DNA of 56,857 nucleotides from ChocPot-Mid sp043804925 (GCA_043804925.1 JAZDIP010000107.1:1-56857); one strand, 5' to 3'; counted from the stretch's first letter, positions 1-8,426 are shown. Program-made: numbers and translations. The notes: generated by a model not told the origin, from the sequence alone.

Positions 1-499
1 TATATAAAATAGTTAAAAATTTCCTTTTTTGTGCATTAATTTCAAGTATTAATCAATTTTAAGTTCTTATATATGAACCAATTAATATATTTTCAAAAAC
101 TTTTTTTATCAATAAATAAAAAGTATAAAAAATTTTTACAAAAATAAGAGAAAAAAGGGTGCAAAAAGAGATTTTTTTTTTTAGAAATTAGTCATGCCTA
201 AATTTCTTAATTAAATGCCAATGATTCTTTTATGAAAAATATTAAGTTATTATTTAATATTGAACTGTTCTGTTCATTTAAATAATCCATGTTTCAAAAT
301 GCACAATAAAAAAATTGTGATATTTCATGAGCCGGATAAATATTATTTATTGTTTGTTTAGCCGAACACCTCTATTTTGATTAATTTTTTATATTAGTGT
401 GCTATTTTACTAAAATATTGTATTAATATTTCAAAATTTTTTCTCTGGTTTGGTGATTTTTCATATATTACTATTATAGAAAAATTGGAAAATTTAAAT
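1..499. other. Left-edge non-coding region upstream of sthA
   Basis: These roughly 500 bases are very AT-rich with many homopolymer runs. No open frame here has a convincing start or family resemblance; the one longer minus-strand frame overlaps sthA and looks like its shadow. The stretch presumably holds the sthA promoter and leader, but no clear -35/-10 pair stands out. No RNA gene or repeat was recognised. Confidence 0.5.
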
Positions 500-1867
500 A
501 TGAAAAAATATGATGTAATTATAATAGGAACTGGTCCTGCCGGCGAAGGATGCTCGATGCGTCTTTCCAAAGAAGGCAAGACAGTTGCCGTTGTCGAAGA
601 TTTCCCCGAAGTCGGTGGTTCCTGTACACACAAAGGAACAATACCAAGCAAAGCTCTAAGGCATTTGAGCCAAAGATTGAGCGATTCCGAAATGGCTGCT
701 ATCAGTTATCAGGATTTGGTCAAGAAAGCAGATTTCATAATTACCGAACAGGTCAAGCTTCGGAAAAGTTTTTATATTCGTAATGACGTAGATGTCATTC
801 ACGGATGGGCAAGGTTCGTAAATCCGCACTCGATAGAAGTTAGGTCACCTACAGGCGTAGTTGAAAAATTCGAAGCTGAAACATTTGTTATAGCAACAGG
901 AACAAGCCCTTACCATCCTGAAAATATAGATTTTTCACACCCGAGAATTCTCGATTACAACTCAATTCTCGATTATCAGGGGGACCCAAAAACGATTACT
1001 ATTTATGGAGCCGGAGTGATTGGCTGCGAGTATGCTACAATCCTAAGAAGAATGAGCATGAAAGTAAATTTAATCAATACCGGTGAAAAACTTTTGAGTT
1101 TTCTCGATGATGAAATTATAGATGCTTTAAGCTATCACCTCCGTGAATGTGGCGTTACTGTCAGGCATAACGAATTTCTCGATTCAGTTGATGCAAATGA
1201 TGATGGCGTTTCGCTGAATTTCAAATCCAATAAAGTAATAAAATCTGATATTTTAGTTTATACTTTAGGACGTGTCGGAAACACAACTAATATGGGTATT
1301 GAAAACCTCGGTCTTGAAACGGACGGTAGAAAATTGCTCAAAGTAAATGAGTTTTATCAAACAAATTTAAAACACATTTATGCAGTTGGGGATGTTGTCG
1401 GACCTCCGGGACTTGCAAGTGCATCGTATGACCAGGGACGTTTTGTAGCTTATCACATTGTTCATGGTATCAGCGACTATAAATTGCTTTTAAACATGCC
1501 TACGGGTATTTATACCATTCCCGAAATAAGTTGTGTCGGGAAAACAGAAAGAGAATTGACCGAAGAAAAAATTCCTTATGAAATAGGACATTCATTTTTC
1601 AAACACCTTGCCCGTTCACAGATAACCGGAAATACAACAGGTGTTTTGAAAATCCTCTTTCATAGAGATACTCTGGAAATCCTTGGTGTGCATTGTTTCG
1701 GACCTGAAGCCGCTGAAATTATTCACATTGGTCAGGCGATAATGTCACAAAAAGGTGATGCAAATTCTTTGCTTTATTTTGTAAACACAACATTCAATTA
1801 TCCCACAATGGCTGAAGCATACCGTGTTGCCGCATTGAATGGTTTGAACAGGGTGGATTTACATTGA
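500..1867 (+). CDS. sthA: Soluble pyridine nucleotide transhydrogenase (SthA-like flavoprotein)
   Basis: This is a FAD-dependent pyridine nucleotide-disulfide oxidoreductase family protein of 455 residues, the usual length for SthA, which moves hydride between NADPH and NAD+ in the cytoplasm. The N-terminal dinucleotide fold has GTGPAGEG, and a second Rossmann motif (GAGVIGCEYA) lies mid-protein. The GGSCTHKGTIPSKALR segment keeps only the first cysteine of the redox disulfide seen in lipoamide dehydrogenase or glutathione reductase, which is the hallmark of SthA. The C-terminal dimerisation domain is complete. The ATG at 500 is preferred over an in-frame TTG at 485 because a GGAAA ribosome site sits just before it. 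A mercuric or lipoamide reductase relative is less likely because the second cysteine is missing. Confidence 0.88.
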   Translation: MKKYDVIIIGTGPAGEGCSMRLSKEGKTVAVVEDFPEVGGSCTHKGTIPSKALRHLSQRLSDSEMAAISYQDLVKKADFIITEQVKLRKSFYIRNDVDVIHGWARFVNPHSIEVRSPTGVVEKFEAETFVIATGTSPYHPENIDFSHPRILDYNSILDYQGDPKTITIYGAGVIGCEYATILRRMSMKVNLINTGEKLLSFLDDEIIDALSYHLRECGVTVRHNEFLDSVDANDDGVSLNFKSNKVIKSDILVYTLGRVGNTTNMGIENLGLETDGRKLLKVNEFYQTNLKHIYAVGDVVGPPGLASASYDQGRFVAYHIVHGISDYKLLLNMPTGIYTIPEISCVGKTERELTEEKIPYEIGHSFFKHLARSQITGNTTGVLKILFHRDTLEILGVHCFGPEAAEIIHIGQAIMSQKGDANSLLYFVNTTFNYPTMAEAYRVAALNGLNRVDLH

Positions 1868-1962
1868 TTTTTTATATCACTTCAAAACCACAAATTTTTG
1901 AATTTCATTGCCAATACGGATGAAATAAATTCCATTAGGATAACCGGAAACATTTATTCTTA

Positions 1963-1996
1963 CTCCCCTCTCCCTCGGAGAGGGGCAGGGGGTGAG
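1963..1996. repeat. Palindromic CCCCTCTC/GAGAGGGG repeat
   Basis: A GC-rich inverted repeat (CCCCTCTCC...GGAGAGGGG followed by CAGGGGGTGAG) stands out in AT-rich DNA. It belongs to the same visual family as the two hairpins at 4462-4528. Here it has inserted in frame into a sorting-domain coding remnant. It resembles dispersed REP-like palindromes. Confidence 0.6.
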
Positions 1997-2050
1997 GTTG
2001 GTAATACATTCACCATAAATATTATAGATTTGAATATCCAATAATTCATC

Positions 2051-2074
2051 AACCATACGGTTAACCGTATGGTT
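2051..2074. repeat. Perfect 24-base palindrome
   Basis: The 12-base half AACCATACGGTT is followed immediately by its exact reverse complement, with no spacer. It lies inside the T9SS sorting-domain remnant and adds FNHTVNRMV-type residues in frame. It may be a mobile palindrome or a regulator site; no other copy was noticed in the window. Confidence 0.6.
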
Positions 2075-2134
2075 GAAATTCGATATTTCGATATATTCGC
2101 TTGCGGGATTGGGATAAATATTTTTTTTAATTGA

Positions 2135-2836
2135 TTATTCTTTTTTTAAGTTATCATCCTTTCTAAAATTTATCAATGATTCTTGGTCTATCCAAGATTG
2201 ACTTACAATTCCATTTTTAAAATCTAAAAATTCAATTCGATTAGGATGGGTAATTTTTTGTAACCCTTTTAAATCAGAATATTGATAATTTCTTTTTATT
2301 TGAAAAAAATTGCTATAATTAAAGTTGTTACTTTCAAAATTATTAATGTATTTATATACTTCATCTAAATTTTGAAATAGATTATCCTTAATTGATAAAT
2401 CAAAACAATAAGTAGAATCAATAATATTTACAAATTGTTCATCAGGATCTAAAAGAATGTTCCCTCCATGTAATTTTTTTTCAAACTTTGATTTAGTGTC
2501 TTCTCTAAAGATAATAACATTGATTTCATAAGTAAATTGAATAGGAAATTTAGACAAATTTTTTATTATATATTTCATTGTAAATGCTGGTCTACTGAAT
2601 GTATTTACGCATAACATATTTGCTGATGGTATTACATTCAATTTTGCCAAATCTTTATTCGATTTGGCTTGCTTTTTTGTGTAATAAGTATAGTATAAAA
2701 TAATAAATCCAGTTAATGCATAAATTATAGCCTCAATACTAATTTCTTCAGAATCAAAGCAATGCCACAATGATAGTAATACAAATAATAAAAAACCGAA
2801 TATTATCGGATGATTAAAAAAACATTTGAAATTCAT
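2135..2836 (-). CDS. Hypothetical two-pass membrane protein
   Basis: This is a protein of about 233 residues that I do not recognise. Two hydrophobic stretches lie near the N-terminus (GFLLFVLLSLWHCF and AIIYALTGFIILYYTYYT), followed by a lysine-rich turn and a soluble domain of about 160 residues, so it is probably anchored in the inner membrane. The start at MNFKCFF (2836) is chosen because AAAGGA lies about 8 bases upstream; the ATG at 2854 has no such site. The frame ends at a TAA followed in the same frame by a T9SS sorting-domain remnant, which is odd for an inner-membrane protein and suggests that a junction formed here by recombination. Function unknown. Confidence 0.6.
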   Translation of the reverse strand: MNFKCFFNHPIIFGFLLFVLLSLWHCFDSEEISIEAIIYALTGFIILYYTYYTKKQAKSNKDLAKLNVIPSANMLCVNTFSRPAFTMKYIIKNLSKFPIQFTYEINVIIFREDTKSKFEKKLHGGNILLDPDEQFVNIIDSTYCFDLSIKDNLFQNLDEVYKYINNFESNNFNYSNFFQIKRNYQYSDLKGLQKITHPNRIEFLDFKNGIVSQSWIDQESLINFRKDDNLKKE

Positions 2837-2862
2837 GTGATATTTTCCTTTCATGATTTTAT

Positions 2863-4056
2863 TTATTTATTTTTAATAACCCTCCTATACGCATCCAAAA
2901 TTGCTTGGGCGTTGAATTTCCAGTCGTGCTTTTCTATTGCCCTGCGTCGGGCTTCTTTGCCCATTCTGTCAGCTAAATCTTTGTCAGAATATATCTCAAA
3001 TATTCTCTCTGCAAGTTCTTCGGATTGCTTTTCTTCGTGGAGCAAGCCGTTAATTCCGTGTTCAATCACGACTCCTTGCTGACCGACATTGCTTGCAACA
3101 ATTGGTTTGCCCATTGCCATGTATTCGAACAATTTAACAGGTGAGTTGAAAAATTCATTGTCTTCGTTGTTTATGCAGGGCGAAACAGCAACATCGAACA
3201 TTGATAAATAATGAGGAATATCAGTAAATGGTACAAATCCTGTAATCATTATTTTATCAAACACTCCATCGCGTTTTGTGATTTCCTCAATTTTGGGACG
3301 CAGGTCGCCATCACCAACAAACATTACTACTGCATTTGGGATTCGCTTTACTATGTGCTTGACTGATTCTGCAAGTACCTCTACTCCGTGCCACCTGCCG
3401 AATGTACCTGTGTAACCAATAATAAATTTATCCTCTAAATTTAATTTCTTTCTAAAGCCGTTATCTCCGATTTCCGGATAGAACTGGTCGGGGTGAACAC
3501 CATTCGGAACGACATGAATTTTATCTCCATTGACACCATACTCAACCAATTGTCTTTTCAAAGAATCGGAAATGACTATTATAGCATCAGATGCTTCGAG
3601 TTCTGTATCTTCTGCCCATCTGAGCAAATGACTGAAATATAGCTTACCCCAATTCTTCTTTACCCAATATTCAATCCCGTCAACATGCAGAATAAACGGC
3701 AGTCCTAAATGCTTTTTCAGCCATGCCCCGCCATAATGAAAGTCGTGATGATGCTTGTGCAGGAAGTCCGGTTGTTCCTTCTCGATTATTTTTGTTATTG
3801 CATTTATGGAACGCCGGTTGTAATTTGGATGAAGTACTTCAGGAAAATTTCGATACAGTTTTGAATATGGTATTTGATAAAGCTTGACTCCTTCAGGTAA
3901 TTTCATTGGTCCGCTCGAAACATAAAATACCTCATGTCCCAACTTTTGGAAACCCCGGATTTTACCAACATGCAATGACACAGTGCCTCCCTCGGTCAAA
4001 GCACCGTAAAACTCTGTTCGCCAGAACATCACTTTTACTTTTTCGTCAGATACCAT
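2863..4056 (-). CDS. GT4-family glycosyltransferase
   Basis: This is a 397-residue GT-B fold glycosyltransferase of the GT4 (RfaB/WcaI-like) type, which normally transfers a sugar from a nucleotide-sugar donor to an envelope or exopolysaccharide precursor. The N-terminal acceptor domain includes a histidine-rich HKHHHDFHYGG segment. The donor domain begins near VPNGVHPDQF, followed by FIIGYTGTFGRWHGVE and the typical C-terminal FEYMAMGKPIVASNVGQQGVV motif with its EX7E-like region. It overlaps the 3' end of the upstream minus-strand gene (4035-4439) by 22 bases, so the two are probably co-transcribed. The sugar and acceptor cannot be told from the sequence. Confidence 0.85.
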   Translation of the reverse strand: MVSDEKVKVMFWRTEFYGALTEGGTVSLHVGKIRGFQKLGHEVFYVSSGPMKLPEGVKLYQIPYSKLYRNFPEVLHPNYNRRSINAITKIIEKEQPDFLHKHHHDFHYGGAWLKKHLGLPFILHVDGIEYWVKKNWGKLYFSHLLRWAEDTELEASDAIIVISDSLKRQLVEYGVNGDKIHVVPNGVHPDQFYPEIGDNGFRKKLNLEDKFIIGYTGTFGRWHGVEVLAESVKHIVKRIPNAVVMFVGDGDLRPKIEEITKRDGVFDKIMITGFVPFTDIPHYLSMFDVAVSPCINNEDNEFFNSPVKLFEYMAMGKPIVASNVGQQGVVIEHGINGLLHEEKQSEELAERIFEIYSDKDLADRMGKEARRRAIEKHDWKFNAQAILDAYRRVIKNK

Positions 4057-4439
4057 TTCATTACCGGGAATTTAATGTAAGAATAAATTATAACAAGTAC
4101 TGATGCAATTGCTTCGATTAATATCATCGGGATTTCAATAAAAATTAATTTCAGGAAACTGAATTTATTAGCTCTCCCCTCTTCATCAATTATTGCTCCA
4201 TTTGTGAAACCGGATAGTAAGAAGTAAATCTTCATAAAAAACTGAAATCGCTGAAAGTCAAGTTTGATACAGCCGAAATAGACATTATCGTATTTCTTTT
4301 CTTTAAACCTGCCAAGAATAGATTTGCGTTTAGCAAGCCACTTGTCATCAATCTTGACAACTTCAACATCATCAACATCAATTTCGTGAGCTAAACACAG
4401 CTTTTCTTTTTTAGCATCTAATAAAAATATCAGTTTCAT
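4035..4439 (-). CDS. Hypothetical protein with C-terminal membrane segment
   Basis: This 134-residue protein has a soluble N-terminal half and a long hydrophobic stretch near the C-terminus (FLKLIFIEIPMILIEAIASVLVIIYSYI) followed by a basic tail. That suggests a membrane-associated partner of the glycosyltransferase gene it overlaps (22 bases at 4035-4056). A similar short protein before a GT4 gene could be a small scaffold or a degenerate sugar transferase. I do not recognise the family. The operon arrangement (this gene, then the glycosyltransferase) is the main functional hint. Confidence 0.55.
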   Translation of the reverse strand: MKLIFLLDAKKEKLCLAHEIDVDDVEVVKIDDKWLAKRKSILGRFKEKKYDNVYFGCIKLDFQRFQFFMKIYFLLSGFTNGAIIDEEGRANKFSFLKLIFIEIPMILIEAIASVLVIIYSYIKFPVMKWYLTKK

Positions 4440-4461
4440 TTAAATCTACACACCCCTTAGT

Positions 4462-4528
4462 CCCCTCTTGATAGAGGGGAGATTTAAAAACACAGCCCGT
4501 CCATTCGGGACACCCCTCTCAAGAGGGG
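4462..4528. repeat. Pair of CCCCTCT...AGAGGGG palindromes
   Basis: Two short GC-rich hairpins stand in AT-rich intergenic DNA: CCCCTCTTGATAGAGGGG (4462-4479) and CCCCTCTCAAGAGGGG (4513-4528), about 33 bases apart. Their cores match the repeat at 1963-1996, so this looks like a dispersed palindromic repeat. The rest of the 4440-4662 gap shows no gene. The hairpins could also serve as a terminator between the flanking divergent transcription units. Confidence 0.6.
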
Positions 4529-4662
4529 ACGATAATAATTCTCAAAAATAAGAAAAATTGTGTAGATAGCGATATTTAATCGAATAAGACAAGGGAGTTT
4601 AATTATTTGACTATATAAGGATTAAGAGTTAAATTTGTAATAATAATTAACGAAGAAACTAT

Positions 4663-4854
4663 ATGGAAAAAGTAATACATAAATACAAGCTTGGCGAGGA
4701 GCCGAAAGAACGGGATTATTGGTTAAATAAAAGCCCTGAGGAAAGATTAATGGCACTTGAAATTTTAAGACAACAAACATATACTGAAAATGACATTAAA
4801 CAAGGACTTCAAAGAGTTGTTAGAATTATTAAACGCTCAGAAATAGATAAATAA
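4663..4854 (+). CDS. Small protein resembling partners of nucleotidyltransferase toxin-antitoxin loci
   Basis: This 63-residue protein has the pattern K(Y)KLGEEPKERDYWLNKSPEERLMALEILRQQ...LQRVVRIIKR. I recall this layout from many short proteins found just before DUF6036/AbiEii-like nucleotidyltransferase genes, where it is thought to act as an antitoxin-like partner. No nucleotidyltransferase follows here; the next gene, 4 bases away, encodes a methyltransferase. It could therefore be an orphan left after loss of its partner. The family link is from memory and not verified. Confidence 0.6.
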   Translation: MEKVIHKYKLGEEPKERDYWLNKSPEERLMALEILRQQTYTENDIKQGLQRVVRIIKRSEIDK

Positions 4855-4858
4855 AAAC

Positions 4859-5662
4859 ATGATTGATGAAAAAGATTTAAAATCTCAGGTACACGACTTT
4901 TGGAATAAATCAGCGTGTGGAACTTTTCTGGTTGATAAAGAAAAATATACTCTCGAATATTTTGAAGAGTTGGAAAAACTTCGTTACTCCATGCAGCCGG
5001 AAATTCCAGAATTCGCTAAGTTCCATGAAGGAAAAGACAAAACTTTTCTCGAAGTTGGTGTTGGTGCCGGTACCGATTTTCTGCAATGGGTGCGTCAAGG
5101 AGCCAAAGCTTATGGCATTGACTTGACTGAAGAAGCAATTGAACATGTAAAGCACAGACTGAATCTTTACAATTTGGAAGCAGAAGGATATGTTGTTGCG
5201 GATTCGGAAAATCTTCCTTTTGAAGATAATACTTTTGACTTAATTTATAGCTGGGGGGTTATACATCATACACCTGATACAGAAAGAGCTTTTAAAGAGA
5301 TAATTCGGGTTTGCAAACCGGGTGGAAAAATGCGAATAATGATTTACCACCGCCACTCTTTGCTTGCTTATTTCTTTTGGCTCAAGCATGCATTGCTTAA
5401 ACTAAGACCGTGGAAATCCCTATCTTGGATATTGTGGAATCACATGGAAAGCATTGGGACAAAAGCTTTCACACGAAAAGAAGTAGAAGCAATGCTAAAA
5501 GGCCAACCGGTTAAAATACTAAGGAATTATCCTGTTTTATCGTATTATGACAGATTGGAGAGATTCAACAAATTTTTCCAATGGATTTCAAAAGTCGCAT
5601 CAGTATTTCTCGGAGGGAACCGAGTTGGTTGGGAGTTGTTGATAGAGTTGGAGAAGGAATAA
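4859..5662 (+). CDS. Class I SAM-dependent methyltransferase
   Basis: This 267-residue protein has a UbiE/Methyltransf_11-type Rossmann domain. Motif I is FLEVGVGAGTDFLQWV, the acidic loop follows (AYGIDLTEEAIEHVK), then DSENLPFEDNTFDLIYSWGVIHHTPD and the post-motif RVCKPGGKMRIMIYHR. It should transfer a methyl group from S-adenosylmethionine to a small molecule or lipid in the cytoplasm. The C-terminal about 100 residues are family-specific and may set the substrate, which cannot be inferred. It starts 4 bases after the small gene at 4663-4854. Members of this subgroup are often found near polysaccharide genes, which would fit the glycosyltransferase across the gap. Confidence 0.82.
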   Translation: MIDEKDLKSQVHDFWNKSACGTFLVDKEKYTLEYFEELEKLRYSMQPEIPEFAKFHEGKDKTFLEVGVGAGTDFLQWVRQGAKAYGIDLTEEAIEHVKHRLNLYNLEAEGYVVADSENLPFEDNTFDLIYSWGVIHHTPDTERAFKEIIRVCKPGGKMRIMIYHRHSLLAYFFWLKHALLKLRPWKSLSWILWNHMESIGTKAFTRKEVEAMLKGQPVKILRNYPVLSYYDRLERFNKFFQWISKVASVFLGGNRVGWELLIELEKE

Positions 5663-5666
5663 TCCC

Positions 5667-5690
5667 GAACAATTAAACTTCGCCGGTTAA
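5667..5690 (+). pseudogene. Remnant of a DUF2283 gene 3' end
   Basis: Only the last eight codons survive (EQLNFAG and stop), matching the end of the intact DUF2283 gene at 9046-9258. This marks the left edge of a duplicated block whose second copy lies at about 9237-9790. Confidence 0.65.
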
Positions 5691-5757
5691 TGATATACAC
5701 ATAAAAAGTTCCCATACGATTGGTGTTATTAAGGTCGCATTATTTTTTATATATGAT

Positions 5758-5934
5758 TCAAATTCCTAATTGCTTTTTTATTAGTTTTACTATGGACTCC
5801 TTAATTTCGTTATGTCTTGGGACAGGAGATTTCTTATAGTTTCTTGGATTACGGTAGATATCATGATTACCACCATGTCTAAATAAATAGCAATCATTTT
5901 CATTTAGAAATTAAATAAGGTCTTTCCTTTTCAA
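5758..5934 (-). pseudogene. HicA-type toxin pseudogene (internal stop)
   Basis: Read from a TTG at 5934, the frame gives KRKDLI, then a TAA at codon 8, then FLNENDCYLFRHGGNHDIYRNPRNYKKSPVPRHNEIKESIVKLIKKQLGI. Apart from the stop this parallels the intact HicA protein at 9262-9450, including the catalytic-type histidine in RHGxNHDIY. HicA is an mRNA interferase with a double-stranded-RNA-binding-like fold. The nonsense codon should abolish the toxin, leaving the adjoining HicB gene without its partner. The TTG start overlaps the HicB stop by four bases, as in the intact copy. Confidence 0.75.
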
Positions 5935-6137
5935 ACACCGACCTCAATTTCCATGTTCATTTTATCAACAAATGAGGTTTCATCCTCATCTTCGAGCATA
6001 AGCTGATAGACTTCATCAATATTAGCTTTAAGTTCTTCTAACGTTTCTCCTTGGCTGAAGACTCCCGGTACTTCCTTGAGTTTTCCAACGTACTTTCCAT
6101 CGTCGAGCCAATATTCCATTGTAAAATTTCTTTTCAT
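5931..6137 (-). CDS. hicB: HicB-family antitoxin (orphaned)
   Basis: This 68-residue protein has the HicB N-terminal fold: FTMEYWLDDGKYVGKLKEVPGVFSQGETLEELKANIDEVYQLML. HicB neutralises the HicA RNase. It differs from the second copy (9447-9653) at roughly a quarter of positions. No C-terminal DNA-binding domain is present, so this is a short HicB form. The gene precedes the nonsense-mutated HicA pseudogene with a TTGA overlap. Because its toxin is dead, it may now only cross-neutralise the second HicA or be decaying. Confidence 0.75.
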   Translation of the reverse strand: MKRNFTMEYWLDDGKYVGKLKEVPGVFSQGETLEELKANIDEVYQLMLEDEDETSFVDKMNMEIEVGV

Positions 6138-6222
6138 ATAATTATTCCTTCAAAGTTGCTATATTGATTAAACGATAAATATGGATAATTTATTGTTAAA
6201 ATATATTTTCACTACTAGTTTT

Positions 6223-6278
6223 TCACTCAACAACAACCAACTTACCTGTATCAACCTGCTCTCCGGCAATGAGTATTA
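6223..6278 (-). pseudogene. Remnant of a T9SS sorting-domain tail
   Basis: On the minus strand this gives LIAGEQVDTGKLVVVE and stop, the last residues of the T9SS tail found at 6964-7200 and 9738-9960. The upstream flank (about 6175-6222) matches the flank of the 9738 gene almost base for base. This is the right edge of the first copy of the duplicated HicBA block, and the rest of the secreted-protein gene is absent. Confidence 0.7.
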
Positions 6279-6433
6279 TTTGATGACACATTAAATAGAA
6301 AATCGTCTTAGCAATAATTTATGTAATCTATCATTTAAGAAAAATAATATTTATCATTTTTTTCCGTTTTCTTTATATATTTAAAAAAAAAATGACAAAG
6401 AAATTAAAATGACAATATTAACGAGGTATTATA

Positions 6434-6646
6434 ATGGAAATAACATTTAATGAAGTTATAGAAAATATCGAAAGTCTGCCTATACCCGAACAGGAAAGAG
6501 TATTGGATATTATTCAAAATAGGATTAATGAGTATAAACGGGATGAGATAGTGAAAGATGTCAAGGAAGGCAGACAGGAATATCAATCGGGGAAAGTGAA
6601 AAGAGGCACAATTGATGACCTATTGAAAGACATTGAAAATGATTAA
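6434..6646 (+). CDS. Antitoxin of a RelE/YafQ-type pair
   Basis: This 70-residue acidic, helical protein (ITFNEVIENIESLPIPEQERVLDIIQNRINEYKRDEIVKDVKEGRQEYQSGKVKRGTIDDLLKDI, shown only in part) has the layout of small antitoxins that precede RelE-superfamily toxins: an N-terminal helix bundle and a C-terminal toxin-binding tail ending in DDLLKDIEN. It overlaps the following toxin gene by 8 bases (ATGATTAA), which gives translational coupling. An ordinary GAGGT ribosome site precedes the ATG. DNA autoregulation is likely but no operator was identified. Confidence 0.7.
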   Translation: MEITFNEVIENIESLPIPEQERVLDIIQNRINEYKRDEIVKDVKEGRQEYQSGKVKRGTIDDLLKDIEND

Positions 6647-6923
6647 TATTGTTTGGTCATCGCGATTTGTCAGAGCGTTTAAAAAGATTATTAAACAAAA
6701 ACCTTATCTAAAATCCGAAATAATTGGAGCAATCAAGTTACTTCAGGATGATATTTTCCACCCAAAATTATATACTCACAAACTCAAGGGACCATTAACA
6801 GGATGCTGGACTTGTTCAGTAGAGTACGATGTTAGAATTGTTTTTGAGATAGAAGAAAATCCTTATAATCACGAACAAGAAATATTGCTTTTATCAATAG
6901 GAACTCACGAACAGGTTTATTAA
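6639..6923 (+). CDS. RelE/YafQ-family mRNA interferase toxin
   Basis: This protein of about 94 residues has the RelE/ParE fold: INIVWSSRFVRAFKKIIKQKPYLKSEIIGAIKLL, then PKLYTHKLKGPLTGCWTCSVEYDVRIVFEIEE and a C-terminal HEQVY. The histidine near the C-terminus and the central arginine (YDVRIVF) match YafQ-like toxins that cut ribosome-bound mRNA. The ATG at 6639 is preferred over an in-frame TTG at 6633 because it fits the overlap with the antitoxin stop. The pair forms a compact two-gene operon. Confidence 0.82.
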   Translation: MINIVWSSRFVRAFKKIIKQKPYLKSEIIGAIKLLQDDIFHPKLYTHKLKGPLTGCWTCSVEYDVRIVFEIEENPYNHEQEILLLSIGTHEQVY

Positions 6924-6963
6924 ATTTTTCATTTTTCATTATTCACTATTCACTATTAGTTTT

Positions 6964-8244
6964 TCACTCAACAACAACCAACTTACCTGTCTCAACCTGC
7001 TCTCCAGCAATGAGTTTAATAAAATACATTCCCTGTGGTAAATCCTTTGTGTCAATATTGAAAATATGTTCTCCGGGAGCTTGTTCCCCCAAATTAAATT
7101 CTTTAATTATATCACCTGTAATATTAGTCATAACCAAATGAACATAAGAGAAATTATTGACTGTGTATTCGATTTTTGATGTGGATTGTGTTGGGTTTGG
7201 AGATATTATAAATTTTGAATATATTTTATATTTATCTTCTGCAGATAATAAAAAGTCAAACTTGTAAATTTTATAATGCCCATATGATAAAGCATAAATT
7301 GCTGAATCCAATATACATGCATAACCCAATCCAACAGAATTACTTTTCCATGTATCTCCATTGTCAAGTGAATACACACCGGAAGTTACAATTATTCCAT
7401 TTTTTGAACCCGAAATTTTTTTATACCAATCTGTTGCTCCATGGGGTACATAAGAATATGATAAGGTGAAAGATTGTCCTTTGTCTGTCGATTTAATAAT
7501 TCTACCATATTCATCCATTGCGAAAACATAACCATACTTTCCTAATGCTAAAGCTAATGGCCAAGCATAGACTTCGCTTTGAATTAAATCCGATGAAATG
7601 TAAGAAAAAGATTTGCATGTATCTAACGATTTATAAATCGTCCAACCGCAAACACTCCATACAATCCAATCATCATTAAAGTAAATTTCGCAGTCCGGTC
7701 CAGATTGATTAATAACTTCCCATGTATCACCATTGTCAGTAGATTTAATGATATATGTGTAATGATCTGTATCAAGATTTAAAAATAAATCATTATTCGG
7801 TGCGAAATTGAAGCAACGAAACCATAAATTATTTGTTGAACTACCTATTAGGTATTCCAATTTCTGTCGGTTTAAAATCGTATCAAAACTCATTCCGTCA
7901 TCTAAAGAACGAACTACAATCGAATCAAAAGTAATAAATATTTCATCTTTTGAATTAATTTTGATGTTCTGAAAGTATCTCATATCAATAATAGTATGAA
8001 ATGGAAGATTTAGCTTAATCCATGATTTACATTCATCGGTTGTCTTATGCAAAATTGTTGTAAAATCATTTGTAAAAAATCCCAACACATAAATTTCATT
8101 TTTTGAATTTACTGCTAATTGTAGCATATACTCAGGATTTACAAATGTGGAATCTCCATTTTTAAATATCTCAACCCAGCCCTGACTATTAAGACTTAAA
8201 ATCAAAATATGAATTAACACAAAAATCAGTACAATCTTTCTCAT
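6964..8244 (-). CDS. T9SS-secreted BNR/beta-propeller protein
   Basis: This 426-residue protein has an N-terminal signal peptide (KIVLIFVLIHILILSLNSQG), a beta-propeller-like body and a C-terminal T9SS sorting domain. The body repeats a TTDECKSW / SLDDGMSF / STDNGDTWEVI / STDKGQSF pattern, which is the BNR/sialidase Asp-box type (S-x-D-x-G-x-x-W). The tail begins ISPNPTQSTSKIEY and ends GMYFIKLIAGEQVETGKLVVVE. It is predicted to be exported to the cell surface or medium. The last 80 residues are nearly identical to the tail of the protein at 9738-10943, implying recent duplication or conversion of the tail. Its substrate, if any, is unknown; the Asp-boxes are structural, not catalytic. Confidence 0.8.
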   Translation of the reverse strand: MRKIVLIFVLIHILILSLNSQGWVEIFKNGDSTFVNPEYMLQLAVNSKNEIYVLGFFTNDFTTILHKTTDECKSWIKLNLPFHTIIDMRYFQNIKINSKDEIFITFDSIVVRSLDDGMSFDTILNRQKLEYLIGSSTNNLWFRCFNFAPNNDLFLNLDTDHYTYIIKSTDNGDTWEVINQSGPDCEIYFNDDWIVWSVCGWTIYKSLDTCKSFSYISSDLIQSEVYAWPLALALGKYGYVFAMDEYGRIIKSTDKGQSFTLSYSYVPHGATDWYKKISGSKNGIIVTSGVYSLDNGDTWKSNSVGLGYACILDSAIYALSYGHYKIYKFDFLLSAEDKYKIYSKFIISPNPTQSTSKIEYTVNNFSYVHLVMTNITGDIIKEFNLGEQAPGEHIFNIDTKDLPQGMYFIKLIAGEQVETGKLVVVE

Positions 8245-8426
8245 TTTTCTATACCTTTGACAAAATTGTCACATCATAATATATAAAGACACATGAAACA
8301 GGAAAACGTCTCAAAAAAAGTAAATTTTTTTAAAATCTATTAATGTTAAGAACTATTAAATAATAATTATCACATTTTCACGTTTTTTTGATATATTTGG
8401 ATTATTTTATTTATTTGGTATCAGAT

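Larger units (their letters stand above)
1877..2134 (-). pseudogene. Orphan T9SS C-terminal sorting domain (gene fragment)
   Basis: Read on the minus strand, this encodes about 85 residues matching a type IX secretion sorting domain: it starts IYPNPASEYIEIS and ends GYPNGIYFIRIGNEIQKFVVLK before a TGA. There is no start codon or signal peptide. It lies in the same frame as the membrane protein upstream (2135-2836), separated only by that gene's TAA. It contains a 24-base perfect palindrome (2051-2074) and a CCCCTCTC-type palindromic repeat (1963-1996) that adds LTPCPSPRGRG in frame. It is most likely the severed tail of a secreted protein whose body was replaced. Confidence 0.7.

Noticed and set aside
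394..651. Minus-strand open frame across the sthA start
   Set aside because: It overlaps the conserved N-terminus of a clear flavoprotein, has no ribosome site and no recognisable protein features, so it is a shadow.
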